From NCBI RefSeq assembly GCF_001591165.1, contig NZ_BCUG01000047.1, positions 1-49,975 on the forward strand: DNA of 49,975 bases, given 5' to 3'. Source of the stretch: Thauera butanivorans NBRC 103042 (GTDB lineage Bacteria > Pseudomonadota > Gammaproteobacteria > Burkholderiales > Rhodocyclaceae). Position 1 is the first letter of the stretch, and each line of letters starts with the position of its first letter. Positions 36,224 through 45,586 of this stretch are shown piece by piece. The translations under genes and the position numbers were made by a program. The notes beneath the pieces were generated by a model. It ran no database searches and was not told the origin of the DNA. It saw nothing but the letters and a program-made list of their open reading frames with translations.

Positions 36224-39039
36224 ATCCAGCGACCGGACCGGCACCGGGCACCACGGCGCCGGTCGACCACCTGACAGCCGTTCGCCGACCCGCCGTTCGC
36301 CTCCTCGACGTCGAGCACCGCTACGGCGACACGCTCGCCGCCGACCATGTCACGCTCGACATTCCGGCCGGTTGCATGGTCGGCTTCATCGGCCCGGACG
36401 GCGTCGGCAAATCCACCTGGCTCGGGCTGATCGCCGGCGCGCGCCAGATTCAGCGAGGCAAGGTCGAAGTGCTCGGCGGCGACATGGCCAGCGCCGGCCA
36501 CCGCCGCAACGTCTGCCCGCGCATCGCCTACATGCCGCAGGGCCTGGGCAAGAACCTCTACCCGACGCTGTCGGTGTTCGAGAACGTCGATTTCTTCGGC
36601 CGCCTGTTCGGCCAATCGCGTGCCGAACGCGAAGAACGCATCGCCGACCTGCTGGCTTCGACCGGCCTCGCCGAATTCGCCGACCGCCCGGCCAACAAGC
36701 TGTCCGGCGGCATGAAGCAGAAGCTCGGCCTGTGCTGCGCGCTGATCCACGACCCCGACCTGCTGATCCTCGACGAGCCCACCACCGGCGTCGATCCGCT
36801 GTCGCGCCGCCAGTTCTGGGAACTGATCGATCGCATCCGCGGCCGGCGGCCGGGCATGAGCGTGCTGGTCGCCACCGCCTACATGGAAGAAGCCGAACAG
36901 TACGACTGGCTGGTCGCGGTCGACACCGGCCGCGTGCTGGCGACCGGCAGTCCGGCCGAACTGCGCGAAAGAACCGGCACCGACACGCTGGAAAACGCCT
37001 TTCTCGCCCTGCTGCCGCCCGAACGCCTCGGCGACCACACACCGCTGACGATTCCGCCGCTCGACGCCGGCGAAATCGTCATCGAGGCGCGCGACCTGCA
37101 GATGCGCTTCGGCGACTTCGTCGCCGTCGACGACATCAACCTGCAGGTGCGGCGCGGCGAGATCTTCGGCTTTCTCGGCTCCAACGGCTGCGGCAAGTCG
37201 ACGACGATGAAGATGCTCACCGGCCTGCTGCCACCCACCCGCGGCGAAGCGCGGCTGCTGGGCGAAGTTCTCGATGCCCGCAACATCGACACCCGGCGCC
37301 GGGTCGGCTACATGTCGCAGGCGTTCTCGCTGTACGGCGAACTGTCGGTGCGCCGCAACCTGCAACTGCACGCCGACCTGTTCAACCTGCCGCCGGCGGA
37401 AGCCGAAGCCCGCATCGCCGAGTTGGCCGGGCGCTTCGACCTGGCGCCGGTCATGGACGACATTCCGGAAGCGCTGCCGCTGGGCATCCGCCAGCGCCTG
37501 CAACTGGCGGTGGCGGTACTGCACCGGCCCGACGTGCTGATCCTCGACGAGCCCACCTCGGGCGTCGACCCGGTGGCCCGCGACCACTTCTGGGAACTGA
37601 TCATCGACCTGTCGCGCAAGGACGGCGTGACGATCTTCATTACCACCCACTTCATGAACGAAGCACAGCGCTGCGACCGCATCTCGCTGATGCACGCCGG
37701 CCGCATCCTGGCCAGCGGCGCGCCTGACGAACTCGCCGCGCAGCGCGGCGCGAGTTCGCTGGAAGATGCGTTCGTGGGGTATCTGGCGGAGGCGAGCGGG
37801 GTCAAGCTGGGGAGCGATGGCCGAAGTGCTGAGCCGAGTGCCTCCGATCCCCGGACCCATCCCACCGGGGGAGAAGGCGAAGCAGCCGCCGGCGCCTCGC
37901 ATTCGCGGCCGCCCCGCTTCAGCCTCGCCCGCCTGCTCAGCTTCAGCATGCGCGAAGCGATGGAACTGCGCCGTGACCCTTTCCGCCTGACGCTGGCGCT
38001 GCTCGGCACCGTGATCCTGATGCTGGTGATGGGCTACGGCATCAGCACCGACGTGGAAGACCTGAGCTACGCGGTGCTCGACCTCGACCGCAGCACCGCG
38101 AGCGAAAGCTACACCCTCAACATCGCCGGCTCGCGCTATTTCGAGGAGCGTCCGCCGCTCGAAAGCCACGCCGACATCGACCGCCGCATGCGTTCCGGCG
38201 AACTCGCCATGGCGCTGGAGATTCCGCCCAACTTCGGCCGCGACCTCGCCCGCGGCGCACGGCCGGAAATCGGCGTCTGGCTGGACGGCGCGATGCCGAT
38301 GCGGGCCGAAGTCGCGCGCGGCTACGTCATGGGCGTGCACGCGCAGACGCTCACCGAAGCGGTCGCCGCCGCCACCGGCAGCGCGCCCGCCGCGCTCGCC
38401 GACATCGCCGTGCGCTACCGCTACAACCCGGAAATGCGCAGCCTGATCGCCATGGTGCCGGCCGTGATCCCGATGCTGCTGGTCTTCATCCCATCGATGC
38501 TGACCGCGCTGGGCGTGGTGCGCGAGAAGGAGCTGGGCTCCATCCTCAACGTCTACACCACGCCGGTGACCAAGCTCGAATTCCTGCTCGGCAAGCAACT
38601 GCCCTACATCGCGCTGTCGATGCTGAACTGCGTGCTGATGTTCGTGCTCGCGCTCGTCCTGTTCGGCGTGCCGTTCAAGGGCAGCCTGTCGACCTTCTTC
38701 ATCGGCGCGCTGCTCTACGTCACCGCCACCACCGGCCTGGGCCTGCTGATGTCGACGCTGACCGACAGCCAGGTCGCGGCCATCGCCGGCACCTCCATCG
38801 GCACCCTGCTGCCGGCGATCCAGTTTTCCGGCATGCTCGACCCGGTGTCCTCGCTCGAAGGCGCCGGCGCGGTGCTGGGCGCGATCTACCCCACCACCCA
38901 TTTCCTCGACATCAGCCGCGGCACCTTCGCCAAGGCGCTCGGCTTCGGCGACCTGGGCGGCGCCTTCATCCCGCTGCTGCTCGCCATCCCGGTGCTGACG
39001 CTGGCCTCCACGCTGCTGCTGAAGAAGCAGGCCCGCTGA
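36220..39039 (+). CDS. ABC transporter with two ATPase domains fused to an ABC-2 permease (RbbA/YhiH-like)
   Basis: A 939-residue fusion starting at GTG 36220. ATPase 1 has Walker [11 protein letters not shown] near 58, signature [11 protein letters not shown] and Walker [14 protein letters not shown]. ATPase 2 has Walker [11 protein letters not shown] near 325, a non-canonical signature [11 protein letters not shown] and Walker [14 protein letters not shown]. The permease half (from ~575) has a long periplasmic region ([20 protein letters not shown]) and six membrane helices. A low-complexity linker (about 525-565) joins them. E. coli RbbA was linked to ribosomes, but the neighbours here (HlyD, ABC-2) point to export. 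Confidence 0.9.
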   Translation: MNPATGPAPGTTAPVDHLTAVRRPAVRLLDVEHRYGDTLAADHVTLDIPAGCMVGFIGPDGVGKSTWLGLIAGARQIQRGKVEVLGGDMASAGHRRNVCPRIAYMPQGLGKNLYPTLSVFENVDFFGRLFGQSRAEREERIADLLASTGLAEFADRPANKLSGGMKQKLGLCCALIHDPDLLILDEPTTGVDPLSRRQFWELIDRIRGRRPGMSVLVATAYMEEAEQYDWLVAVDTGRVLATGSPAELRERTGTDTLENAFLALLPPERLGDHTPLTIPPLDAGEIVIEARDLQMRFGDFVAVDDINLQVRRGEIFGFLGSNGCGKSTTMKMLTGLLPPTRGEARLLGEVLDARNIDTRRRVGYMSQAFSLYGELSVRRNLQLHADLFNLPPAEAEARIAELAGRFDLAPVMDDIPEALPLGIRQRLQLAVAVLHRPDVLILDEPTSGVDPVARDHFWELIIDLSRKDGVTIFITTHFMNEAQRCDRISLMHAGRILASGAPDELAAQRGASSLEDAFVGYLAEASGVKLGSDGRSAEPSASDPRTHPTGGEGEAAAGASHSRPPRFSLARLLSFSMREAMELRRDPFRLTLALLGTVILMLVMGYGISTDVEDLSYAVLDLDRSTASESYTLNIAGSRYFEERPPLESHADIDRRMRSGELAMALEIPPNFGRDLARGARPEIGVWLDGAMPMRAEVARGYVMGVHAQTLTEAVAAATGSAPAALADIAVRYRYNPEMRSLIAMVPAVIPMLLVFIPSMLTALGVVREKELGSILNVYTTPVTKLEFLLGKQLPYIALSMLNCVLMFVLALVLFGVPFKGSLSTFFIGALLYVTATTGLGLLMSTLTDSQVAAIAGTSIGTLLPAIQFSGMLDPVSSLEGAGAVLGAIYPTTHFLDISRGTFAKALGFGDLGGAFIPLLLAIPVLTLASTLLLKKQAR

Positions 39040-39050
39040 ACGGAAACACC

Positions 39051-40190
39051 ATGACCACGCGCAACAGCACCCTGCACAACACCTGGCATCTGGGCATCAA
39101 GGAATTCCACAGCCTGCTCGGCGACTGGACGATGCTGTTCCTGATCGTGTTCATGTTCACGCTGTCCGTCTATGCCGACGCCCGTGCCAAACCCGAAAGC
39201 CTGCACCGCGCCTCGATCGCCGTCGTCGACGAAGACCAGTCGCAGTTGTCCACCCGCATCATCGCCGCGCTGCAGCCGCCGCAGTTCATCGTGCCCGAAC
39301 GCATCGGCCTGTCCGACATCGACCGCAGCATGGACGCCGGCCTGCACACCTTCGTGCTCGACATCCCGCCCAACTTCCAGCGCGACGTGCTGGCCGGCCG
39401 CGCGCCCGCGCTGCAGCTCAACGTCGACGCCACCCGCCAGAGCCAGGCGCAGACCGGCACCGGCTACATCCAGAACATCGTCAACGACGAAATCCGCGCC
39501 TTCATGCAGCGCCACCGCAGCACTGCGGCACAGCCGGTGCAACTGGTCGAGCGCGCGATGTTCAACCCCAATCTCGATGCCGGCTGGTTCGGCGCGATCA
39601 CCGCGATCATCAACAACATCACCATGCTGGGCATCCTGCTCACCGGCGCCGCGCTGATCCGCGAACGCGAGCACGGCACCATCGAGCACCTGCTGGTGAT
39701 GCCGGTGACGCCGTTCGAGATCATGCTGTCCAAGGTGTGGTCGATGGGCGTGGTGGTGCTGGTGGCCTCGTCCCTGTCGCTGCAGTTCGTCGCCAAGGGC
39801 CTGCTCGGCGTCGTCGTGCCGGGCTCGGCGCTGCTGTTCGGCATGGCCACCCTGCTCTACCTGTTCGCCGCCGCGTCGATCGGCATCTTCATGGGCACGG
39901 TGGCGCGCAACATGCCGCAGTTCGGCCTGATGGCGATTCTCGTGCTGCTGCCGCTGCAGATCCTGTCGGGCGCGCTGACGCCGCTCGAAAGCATGCCGGA
40001 CGTCGTCCGCTGGCTGATGTCGCTGACGCCCACCACCCACTTCGTCAGCCTCGCCCAGGCAATCCTGTTCCGCGGCGCCGGCATCGACGTGGTATGGCCC
40101 GCCTTCGCCATGGTCGCGCTGATCGGCAGCATCTTCTTCGCCCTCGCCCTCCACCGCCTGCGCAACACCATCGGCAAGATGCAGAGCTGA
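39051..40190 (+). CDS. ABC-2 type permease (YhhJ-like)
   Basis: A 379-residue permease. First helix LFLIVFMFTLSVYADARA, a periplasmic region with RASIAVVDEDQSQLSTRI, then five helices from about residue 180 (ITAIINNITMLGILLTGAAL, then REREHGTIEHLLVMPVTPFE, quoted as landmarks), ending PTTHFVSLAQAILFRGAG. It pairs with the preceding RbbA-like fusion and HlyD protein as a tripartite-style exporter. The gap from the previous gene is 11 bp, so it is in the same operon. Confidence 0.92.
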   Translation: MTTRNSTLHNTWHLGIKEFHSLLGDWTMLFLIVFMFTLSVYADARAKPESLHRASIAVVDEDQSQLSTRIIAALQPPQFIVPERIGLSDIDRSMDAGLHTFVLDIPPNFQRDVLAGRAPALQLNVDATRQSQAQTGTGYIQNIVNDEIRAFMQRHRSTAAQPVQLVERAMFNPNLDAGWFGAITAIINNITMLGILLTGAALIREREHGTIEHLLVMPVTPFEIMLSKVWSMGVVVLVASSLSLQFVAKGLLGVVVPGSALLFGMATLLYLFAAASIGIFMGTVARNMPQFGLMAILVLLPLQILSGALTPLESMPDVVRWLMSLTPTTHFVSLAQAILFRGAGIDVVWPAFAMVALIGSIFFALALHRLRNTIGKMQS

Positions 40191-40240
40191 ACCGGCCCCC
40201 TCCCTCATCGCACCCTCGCACGACCCCAAGGACCCGCTCC

Positions 40241-41338
40241 ATGTCGGCACTGTTCCAGCCTTTCTCGCTCAAGGACGCCACCCTCCGCAACCGCATCGCC
40301 ATCCCGCCGATGTGCCAGTACATGGCCGTCGACGGCGTCGCCAACGACTGGCACCGGGTGCATTACCCCGCCCTGGCGCGCGGCGGCGGCGGCCTGGTCA
40401 TCGTCGAAGCCACCGCGGTCTCGCCGGAAGGCCGCATCACGCCCGCCTGCCTCGGCCTGTGGAACGATGCCCAGGCCGAGGCCCTCGCCCCCATCGCCGC
40501 TGCGATCAAGGCTGCCGGCGCGGTGCCCGGCATCCAGATCGGCCACGCCGGCCGCAAGGCCAGCGCCAACCTGCCGTGGCAGGGCGACGACCACATCGCC
40601 GACGGCGATCCGCGCGGCTGGCCGACGATTTCGCCCTCAGCCGTCGCCTTCGGCGCCAAGCTGCCGAAAGTCCCCAAGGCCATGACGCTGGACGACATCG
40701 CCCGCGTCCGCGCGGACTTCGCCGCCGCTGCCCGGCGTGCGCGCAACGCCGGTTTCGAATGGCTGGAGCTTCACTTCGCCCACGGCTACCTGGGCCAGAG
40801 CTTCTTCTCGGTGCATGCCAACCAGCGCGACGACGCCTACGGCGGCAGCGCCGAAAACCGCAGCCGCTTCCTGCTCGAGACCCTGGCTGCGGTGCGCGAA
40901 GTCTGGCCGGAAAACCGCCCCCTCACCGCCCGCTTCGGCGTCATCGAATACGACGGCCGCGACGAGGAAACCCTGGCCGAAGCCATCGGCCTCACCCGCA
41001 ATCTCAAGCGTGGCGGGCTCGACCTGCTGAGCGTCAGCGTCGGCTTTTCCACGCCGAAGGCCGACATACCCTGGGGCCCCGCCTTCCTCGCTCCCATCGC
41101 CGCCCGCGTGCGCGAAGAAGCCGCCATCCCGGTCGCCTCGTCCTGGGGCATCGGCACGCCTGAACTCGCCGAAGCCACCGTCGCCAACGGCCAGCTCGAC
41201 CTCGTCATGGTCGGCCGCTCCCACCTCGCCAACCCGCACTGGCCGATGCACGCCGCAAAGGTGCTGAAGGTCGAGCGTCCGACCTGGGTGCTGCCGGCGC
41301 CGTACGCGCATTGGCTGGAACGGTATCGGACCGAGTGA
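40241..41338 (+). CDS. NADH:flavin oxidoreductase, Old Yellow Enzyme family (NamA/YqjM-like)
   Basis: A 365-residue FMN enzyme with a TIM-barrel fold that reduces activated alkenes or other electrophiles with NAD(P)H. It begins ALFQPFSLKDATLRNRIAIP, has PPMCQYMAVDGVANDWH (YqjM-type Cys and Tyr), IQIGHAGRKASAN (active-site His), FAHGYLGQSFFSVHANQRDD and AYGGSAENRSRFLLE. The physiological substrate is unknown. ATG 40241 matches the family start. The gap after the ABC operon is 50 bp, so it may be co-transcribed or have its own promoter. Confidence 0.93.
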   Translation: MSALFQPFSLKDATLRNRIAIPPMCQYMAVDGVANDWHRVHYPALARGGGGLVIVEATAVSPEGRITPACLGLWNDAQAEALAPIAAAIKAAGAVPGIQIGHAGRKASANLPWQGDDHIADGDPRGWPTISPSAVAFGAKLPKVPKAMTLDDIARVRADFAAAARRARNAGFEWLELHFAHGYLGQSFFSVHANQRDDAYGGSAENRSRFLLETLAAVREVWPENRPLTARFGVIEYDGRDEETLAEAIGLTRNLKRGGLDLLSVSVGFSTPKADIPWGPAFLAPIAARVREEAAIPVASSWGIGTPELAEATVANGQLDLVMVGRSHLANPHWPMHAAKVLKVERPTWVLPAPYAHWLERYRTE

Positions 41339-41424
41339 AGCTCGCGCGGGGCCGGAAGCCCGGCTCCACGGCCAGTCGGTGTGCGCTGTACAATTCGGGA
41401 ACACCTGCATCCGGGGGTTGAAGA

Positions 41425-41715
41425 ATGCTGCTCGACCAATTGCACGCCCAGAAAGATGCCATTGCCGCTCTGGGCAGGACATATGGCGCCCGGCGCATCC
41501 GTGTTTTCGGCTCAGTGGCCCGAGGTGAAGAACGTCCCGAAAGCGACGTGGATTTTCTCGTGGAATTCGATCCCGGCTACGATTTGTTTGCGCAGCGCCT
41601 GCCCTTGGCTCGACAACTGTCCGAATTGCTGGGACGCCCGGTCGATCTGGTTCCAGAACATGAACTGAACCGTCACCTGCGCGACAGCATCCTCGCGGAA
41701 GCCATCGAGCCATGA
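41425..41715 (+). CDS. mntA: MntA-type nucleotidyltransferase antitoxin
   Basis: A 96-residue minimal nucleotidyltransferase with the signature GSVARGEERPESDVDFLVEF (GSxARG...DxD). In the HEPN-MNT system this protein AMPylates and silences a HEPN RNase. The gene looks intact and has GGGGG about 7 nt before its ATG. Its stop overlaps the start of a HEPN relic by 4 bp (ATGA). Since that toxin is destroyed, the antitoxin is now an orphan. Confidence 0.85.
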   Translation: MLLDQLHAQKDAIAALGRTYGARRIRVFGSVARGEERPESDVDFLVEFDPGYDLFAQRLPLARQLSELLGRPVDLVPEHELNRHLRDSILAEAIEP

Positions 41716-41865
41716 GCAAATCCTGGGCGTGACATCGCCGGCTTCCACAACATTCTGGTGCACAACTATCTGGGCAACATCGATCCATCCACCATTGCCA
41801 CGGTAATCGATCAGCATTTTCCTGCGCTTCAGGCCTGTATGCAGACAATGCTGACAGACAAATGA
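41712..41865 (+). pseudogene. Broken HEPN (DUF86) toxin gene, internally deleted
   Basis: It starts ATGAGCAAATCCTGGGCG (MSKSWA) in overlap with mntA and then hits a stop. Another frame resumes as IAGFHNILVHNYLGNIDPST and runs to DK-stop at 41865, which is the C-terminal part of a HEPN/DUF86 protein. The middle of the gene (about 60 codons) is missing. The active-site pattern RNxxxH reads HNILVH here, so the catalytic Arg is also lost. This is a dead toxin. Confidence 0.8.
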
Positions 41866-42180
41866 CGTTCAAGTTGTCGAGTGCGACTTCACCGCGTTGA
41901 TTGCCGCCGCCAAGCGCCCGGCCGCTTCCACCGCCGCCTGATCCTCAAGGTTGCCGTAGCCCAGCACCAGCCGATTGCACACCTGGCGGCCGGGTGAATC
42001 CGGACAGCGCCCTCACTCATGTACAAGGATTTCCTGGTCGAGCGACGCAAGCTGATGGCTGCAACTATCCGTGATTACTACCAAGCGCTCTAAATTCAGC
42101 TCCCGAGGCAATGCACCGCTTGGCCGACCAACTTGTCCCGCTGAGCAAGCGGCGTCAATAGGCACACCGCGCGAACTGGC
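41866..42180. other. Degenerate region with gene fragments
   Basis: A 315-bp stretch without an intact gene. 41897-42012 is a divergent copy of the 3' end of the MocR-type gene found at 43280. At 42019-42093 a plus-strand frame reads MYKDFLVERRKLMAATIRDY and ends YQAL-stop, which looks like the C-terminal tail of an unidentified protein. The rest shows nothing I can support. Confidence 0.5.
41897..42012 (-). pseudogene. Divergent duplicate of the 3' end of the MocR-type regulator gene
   Basis: CAAGGTTGCCGTAGCCCAGC and GCGGCCGGGTGAATCCGGAC line up with CAGGTTGCCGTAACCGAGC and GCGGCCGGGCGAATCCGGAC in the intact gene at 43312-43428, in the same order and strand. Identity is high but not complete, and the frame is interrupted. 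The intact regulator gene and the remnant flank the RES/Xre genes. Confidence 0.75.
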
Positions 42181-42718
42181 TCATGCCAGCCCATGAGCAT
42201 TCGCCCACATCAGCCAATCGATGGATTCACTCGTCACGATTTCCAGCGTGGCGTCCGCACCCATCCGATCGGGGAACAGAATGAGGTTGTCGCAAGCCCA
42301 CCTGGCCCCCGGTGCGATCAGGCCATCACAGCCCAGGAATTCGATGGCCGCACCGATCTCCTGAGTACGGGGCAAATTCATACCGGCATAGGTGTTTTCG
42401 GGCACACCCAGCACTGTCAGGGTCCGCTCTCACGAGCTTCAGGGTCCGATGAGCCACCACACGCAACGTATGCAGCATGACGGGCTTTGTCGGACGCGGG
42501 CTGAGTTGTCCCCAATGGAACGCAATCTCGGCCAGCGCTCCCTCGCGTGCAAGGCTGGTGTAGAGCACACCGGCGCCGTCACGCCGCATCCAACGCCCAC
42601 CGCTGTACGAACTGGCCAACGGGCTCAGCCCCTGTCGTGTGCCCCGGAAGACCTCACCGACGAAGGTTTCCTTCGGAAAGGCATCCAGTCGGTCGAGCAG
42701 TTCAGGATCGTGGATCAT
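42181..42718 (-). pseudogene. RES-domain toxin gene with a frameshift
   Basis: The first frame (from ATG 42718) gives the RES domain: FRGTRQGLSPLASSYSGGRW, GALAEIAFHWGQL, then HTLRVVAHRTLKLVRAD. It then leaves the family sequence, while the next frame continues it as LTVLGVPENTYAGMNLPRTQ and IEFLGCDGLIAPGARWACDN. One extra C in a CCC run near 42420 explains it. RES toxins degrade NAD+ when free of antitoxin. The toxin is either inactivated or the extra base is a sequencing error. It starts 9 bp after the Xre antitoxin gene. Confidence 0.82.
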
Positions 42719-42727
42719 CCCGGGGCT

Positions 42728-43066
42728 TTACAGATGAACACCATCGAGCAACTGATTGACGCAGGCCAGTACTTCGTCGACACGGCCCTGCTGAATGAGC
42801 TCGGCGGGCACTCGGTCGTCCAGCAGACGTTGGCGTGCGAAGAGCCACAGGCGGGCGTCGTGAGGTTCGTAGATGTCGGCGAGTTTGTCGATGACGAACT
42901 CCAGTTCGAGAAGTTGCTTCTCGGTACTGGCATGCGGCAGCGCCTTGCCCGTGTTCCATCGGGAAACCGTCTCGGGCCGTATGTTCAGGACGTTGGCGAT
43001 GTCGGACGAGCGCATCGCCCCCTTGGTCTGGATCGCCTCCAGGCGGCGTGCAATCGCATTGCCCAT
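42728..43066 (-). CDS. Xre/ParS-type antitoxin of the RES-Xre system (DUF2384)
   Basis: A 112-residue antitoxin. The N-terminal half is a helix-turn-helix (MRSSDIANVLNIRPETVSRW), and the C-terminal half has the DUF2384-like pattern that binds RES toxins (LADIYEPHDARLWLFARQRL). It should neutralise the toxin and repress its own promoter. ATG 43066 begins at MGNAIARRLE; a longer frame starts upstream but is not conserved. Antitoxin-first order is typical of this class. Confidence 0.87.
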   Translation of the reverse strand: MGNAIARRLEAIQTKGAMRSSDIANVLNIRPETVSRWNTGKALPHASTEKQLLELEFVIDKLADIYEPHDARLWLFARQRLLDDRVPAELIQQGRVDEVLACVNQLLDGVHL

Positions 43067-43142
43067 GACATGGACCTCAATGGAAAGGAAGGTGAGCACG
43101 GCGAGTCTCCCGGCTTGCGCCCGGTCCAAATATAGCGCTTTA

Positions 43143-43157
43143 TGTTGCGTAACAACA
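43143..43157. promoter_or_regulatory. Candidate Xre operator
   Basis: TGTTG-CGTAA-CAACA forms an inverted repeat about 75 bp ahead of the Xre start, in an AT-richer stretch next to AAATATAGCGC that may hold the promoter. Autorepression by Xre antitoxins is well known. Assignment rests on position and symmetry alone. Confidence 0.4.
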
Positions 43158-43279
43158 GGCGGTTTGAATTGACGTTTTCAATGCGCTTCGATGTCTCGAG
43201 ATGTAGATCAACGCTCCCCGGTGCATGCTGCGCGATGCTGTGGCGGATTATCGCCAGAAAACGGGGTTGCAATTGCCTG

Positions 43280-44743
43280 TCATCCAACCGCCAAGCCCGT
43301 CCGCCAACCATCCACCGCCGCCACCAGCCGCCCGACCGCTTCGGCAACCGTACTCTCCTCCAGGTTGCCGTAACCGAGCACCAACCCATTGCACGCCAGC
43401 GGCGGCCGGGCGAATCCGGACAACGCCCGCACGCCCAACCCCAGCGCGGCGGCGCGGCGGGCCGCTTCGACATCCGGCACCGCATCCGGCAGCCACAGCA
43501 CCAGATGCAGGCCGGCCTCGCCGCCTGACAGTTCCACCCGCTCGCCGAAGGCGGCGACCAGCGCGGTGCGCAGCGCCTCCTGCCGCGTGGCATAGCGGGC
43601 GCGCATGCGCCGCAGGTGGGCGGCGTAGTGGCCGCGCAGGATGAAGTCTGCCAGCGCGCGCTGCTCGACCCCCTGGCCGGCGCGCGTCGCCATCGCGGCG
43701 GCACGGGCGAAGTCGGCGGCGACGTGCCGTGGCAGCACGGCATAGCCCAGGCGCAGCCCCGGATAGAGCGTCTTGCTGAAGGTGCCGAGATAGACCACGG
43801 GCGCATCGGGCCGCAGGCCGAACAGCGCGGGCGGCGCCGGCCCGCCGCGGCGGAATTCGCTGTCGTAGTCGTCCTCGACGATCCAGGCGCCGGCCTGCTG
43901 CGCGCGCGCGATCAAGTCCAGACGCCGGGCCAGCGACATGACGCGGCCGGTGGGGTACTGGTGCGAAGGCGTGGCCATGACCAGGCGCGGGCGGTGCTCG
44001 TGCCAGTCGCGCTCGGTCGGCGCCAGCCCTTCGGCATCGACGGCAACGTCGTACACCCGCAGCCCGGCCAGGCCGAAGGCGGCGCGGGCGGCGATGTAAC
44101 CGGGGTTCTCCACCCACACCGTTTCGCCCTGGTCGGCAAGAAGGCGGGCGCAAAGATCGAGCGCGGCCTGCGCGCCGCTGGTGACGACGACCTGCCCGGC
44201 ATCGACAGGCAGGCCGCGCACGCTGGTGAGGTGGCCGGCCAGGGCCTCGCGCAGCGCCGGATCGCCGCCGTCGCGGGCATAACCGAGCTGCCGCCAGTTC
44301 ACCTCGCGCCAGGCGCGTTCCAGGCAGGCCCGCCAGGCACGGAAGGGAAAGGCGCCGTAATCATGCACGCCAAGGGAAAACGGCAGGGCCTCAGCCTCCC
44401 TCGCCGGCAGCGACCCCAGCATGTCCGCCGCACGGGCGGACAACTGCCGTGGCCCAAATGCCGCCGCATCGCCGAACAGCACGGCGGTGCGAACAGGCAG
44501 CCGTGCGACGCAGGTGCCCTGGCGGCCGGCATCGAGGCAACCTTCGGCCGCCAGTTGTTCGTAGGCAAAGAGCACGGTATTGCGCGCGATGCCCAGCGAT
44601 GCGGCCAGGCTGCGGCTGGCCGGCAGGCGCGTGCCCGGCGGCAGGCGGCCGGACAGGATGGCTTCGCGCAGGCGCCGGTACAGCAGGCGCTGGCGGGGCA
44701 CGGCATCGGGCAGCGGCGGGGCGAGCAGCCAGTCGAGTTCCAT
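43280..44743 (-). CDS. MocR/PdxR-family transcriptional regulator (GntR wHTH plus aminotransferase fold)
   Basis: A 487-residue regulator. Residues ~10-75 form a GntR winged helix (LYRRLREAILSGRLPPGTRL, ASLGIARNTVLFAYEQLAAE), and ~110-487 a class I aminotransferase fold with the PLP-lysine site YLGTFSKTLYPGLRLGYAVL. ATG 44743 is the family start. It is divergent from a PNPOx-family gene with a 136-bp gap, so it may control that neighbour in response to a PLP-related ligand, as in PdxR systems. A remnant of its 3' end lies at 41897-42012. Confidence 0.92.
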   Translation of the reverse strand: MELDWLLAPPLPDAVPRQRLLYRRLREAILSGRLPPGTRLPASRSLAASLGIARNTVLFAYEQLAAEGCLDAGRQGTCVARLPVRTAVLFGDAAAFGPRQLSARAADMLGSLPAREAEALPFSLGVHDYGAFPFRAWRACLERAWREVNWRQLGYARDGGDPALREALAGHLTSVRGLPVDAGQVVVTSGAQAALDLCARLLADQGETVWVENPGYIAARAAFGLAGLRVYDVAVDAEGLAPTERDWHEHRPRLVMATPSHQYPTGRVMSLARRLDLIARAQQAGAWIVEDDYDSEFRRGGPAPPALFGLRPDAPVVYLGTFSKTLYPGLRLGYAVLPRHVAADFARAAAMATRAGQGVEQRALADFILRGHYAAHLRRMRARYATRQEALRTALVAAFGERVELSGGEAGLHLVLWLPDAVPDVEAARRAAALGLGVRALSGFARPPLACNGLVLGYGNLEESTVAEAVGRLVAAVDGWRTGLAVG

Positions 44744-44879
44744 CGTGGCTCCATGAACAAGGGGATTCGTGGCCCTACAAAAGGTACCACGGCCGCCGTA
44801 GCCTGAAGCCCGTCGATGCTTGCGAGCTTCCCGCCTCCAGGCGCCCTCTTCCACCTCACCCGTTCAAAGGTCTGCCGCC

Positions 44880-45518
44880 ATGCCCCCGGTTTCCGCCCCC
44901 TCCTCCCGCACCCGCGTCCGCCGCCTGCCGGACCGCGCGCACTACGACGCCGACACCGTCGCCGCCATCGTCGATGCCGCGATGCTATGCACCGTCGCCT
45001 TCCAGATCGACGGCATGGTGCATGCCATCCCCACCATCCATTGGCGCGAAGGCGGGCATCTGTACATCCACGGCGCCAAGGCGTCGCGCATGCTCAAGGC
45101 GCTGACGGCGGGCGAAGCCTGTGTAACGATCGCGTTGGCCGATGGCCTGGTGCTGGCACGTTCGGCGATGCACCACTCGATGAACTATCGCTCAGTCGTC
45201 ATCTATGGCCGCTTCGAGCCGGTGACCGACCCCAGCTACAAGCTGAACAGCCTGCGCGCCTTCATCGAAGGCCTCTATCCCGGCCGCTGGGACACGCTGC
45301 GCCCCATCACCGACAAGGAACTGAACGCCACCGGCCTGCTGCGCATCGCGCTGTCCGAAGCCTCGGCCAAGATTCGCGCCCATGGCGTCAAGGACGACGA
45401 GGAAGACCTGAGCTGGCCGGTATGGGCAGGCGTGGTCCCGCTGCACACCGTCACTGGCGAGCCGGTGGCCGAGCGGGACAGTGTGCTGCAGGAAGTGCCG
45501 AAGACGCGCCTCGGCTGA
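44880..45518 (+). CDS. Pyridoxamine 5'-phosphate oxidase-family flavin-binding protein
   Basis: A 212-residue split-barrel FMN-binding protein of the PNPOx-like class (RRLPDRAHYDADTVAAIVDA, VAFQIDGMVHAIPTIHWREG, LYIHGAKASRMLKALTAGEA, SMNYRSVVIYGRFEPV). It is shorter and differs from true PdxH, so oxidation of pyridoxamine phosphate is not assured; relatives have been linked to haem or flavin chemistry. The start at ATG 44880 follows the family. It is divergent from the MocR-type gene, a pairing seen for B6-responsive regulators. Confidence 0.87.
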   Translation: MPPVSAPSSRTRVRRLPDRAHYDADTVAAIVDAAMLCTVAFQIDGMVHAIPTIHWREGGHLYIHGAKASRMLKALTAGEACVTIALADGLVLARSAMHHSMNYRSVVIYGRFEPVTDPSYKLNSLRAFIEGLYPGRWDTLRPITDKELNATGLLRIALSEASAKIRAHGVKDDEEDLSWPVWAGVVPLHTVTGEPVAERDSVLQEVPKTRLG

Positions 45519-45586
45519 GTGCCCTGCCTGGCGCGGCCATCGTCCATGTCCGTGCCCCCATACGGGCCGGGCACCCCGGCCCTGGC

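Noticed and set aside
36013-38901. A 962-codon minus-strand open frame opposite the HlyD/RbbA genes
   Set aside because: Antisense shadow: the plus strand carries complete ABC motifs here, and the minus frame shows none.
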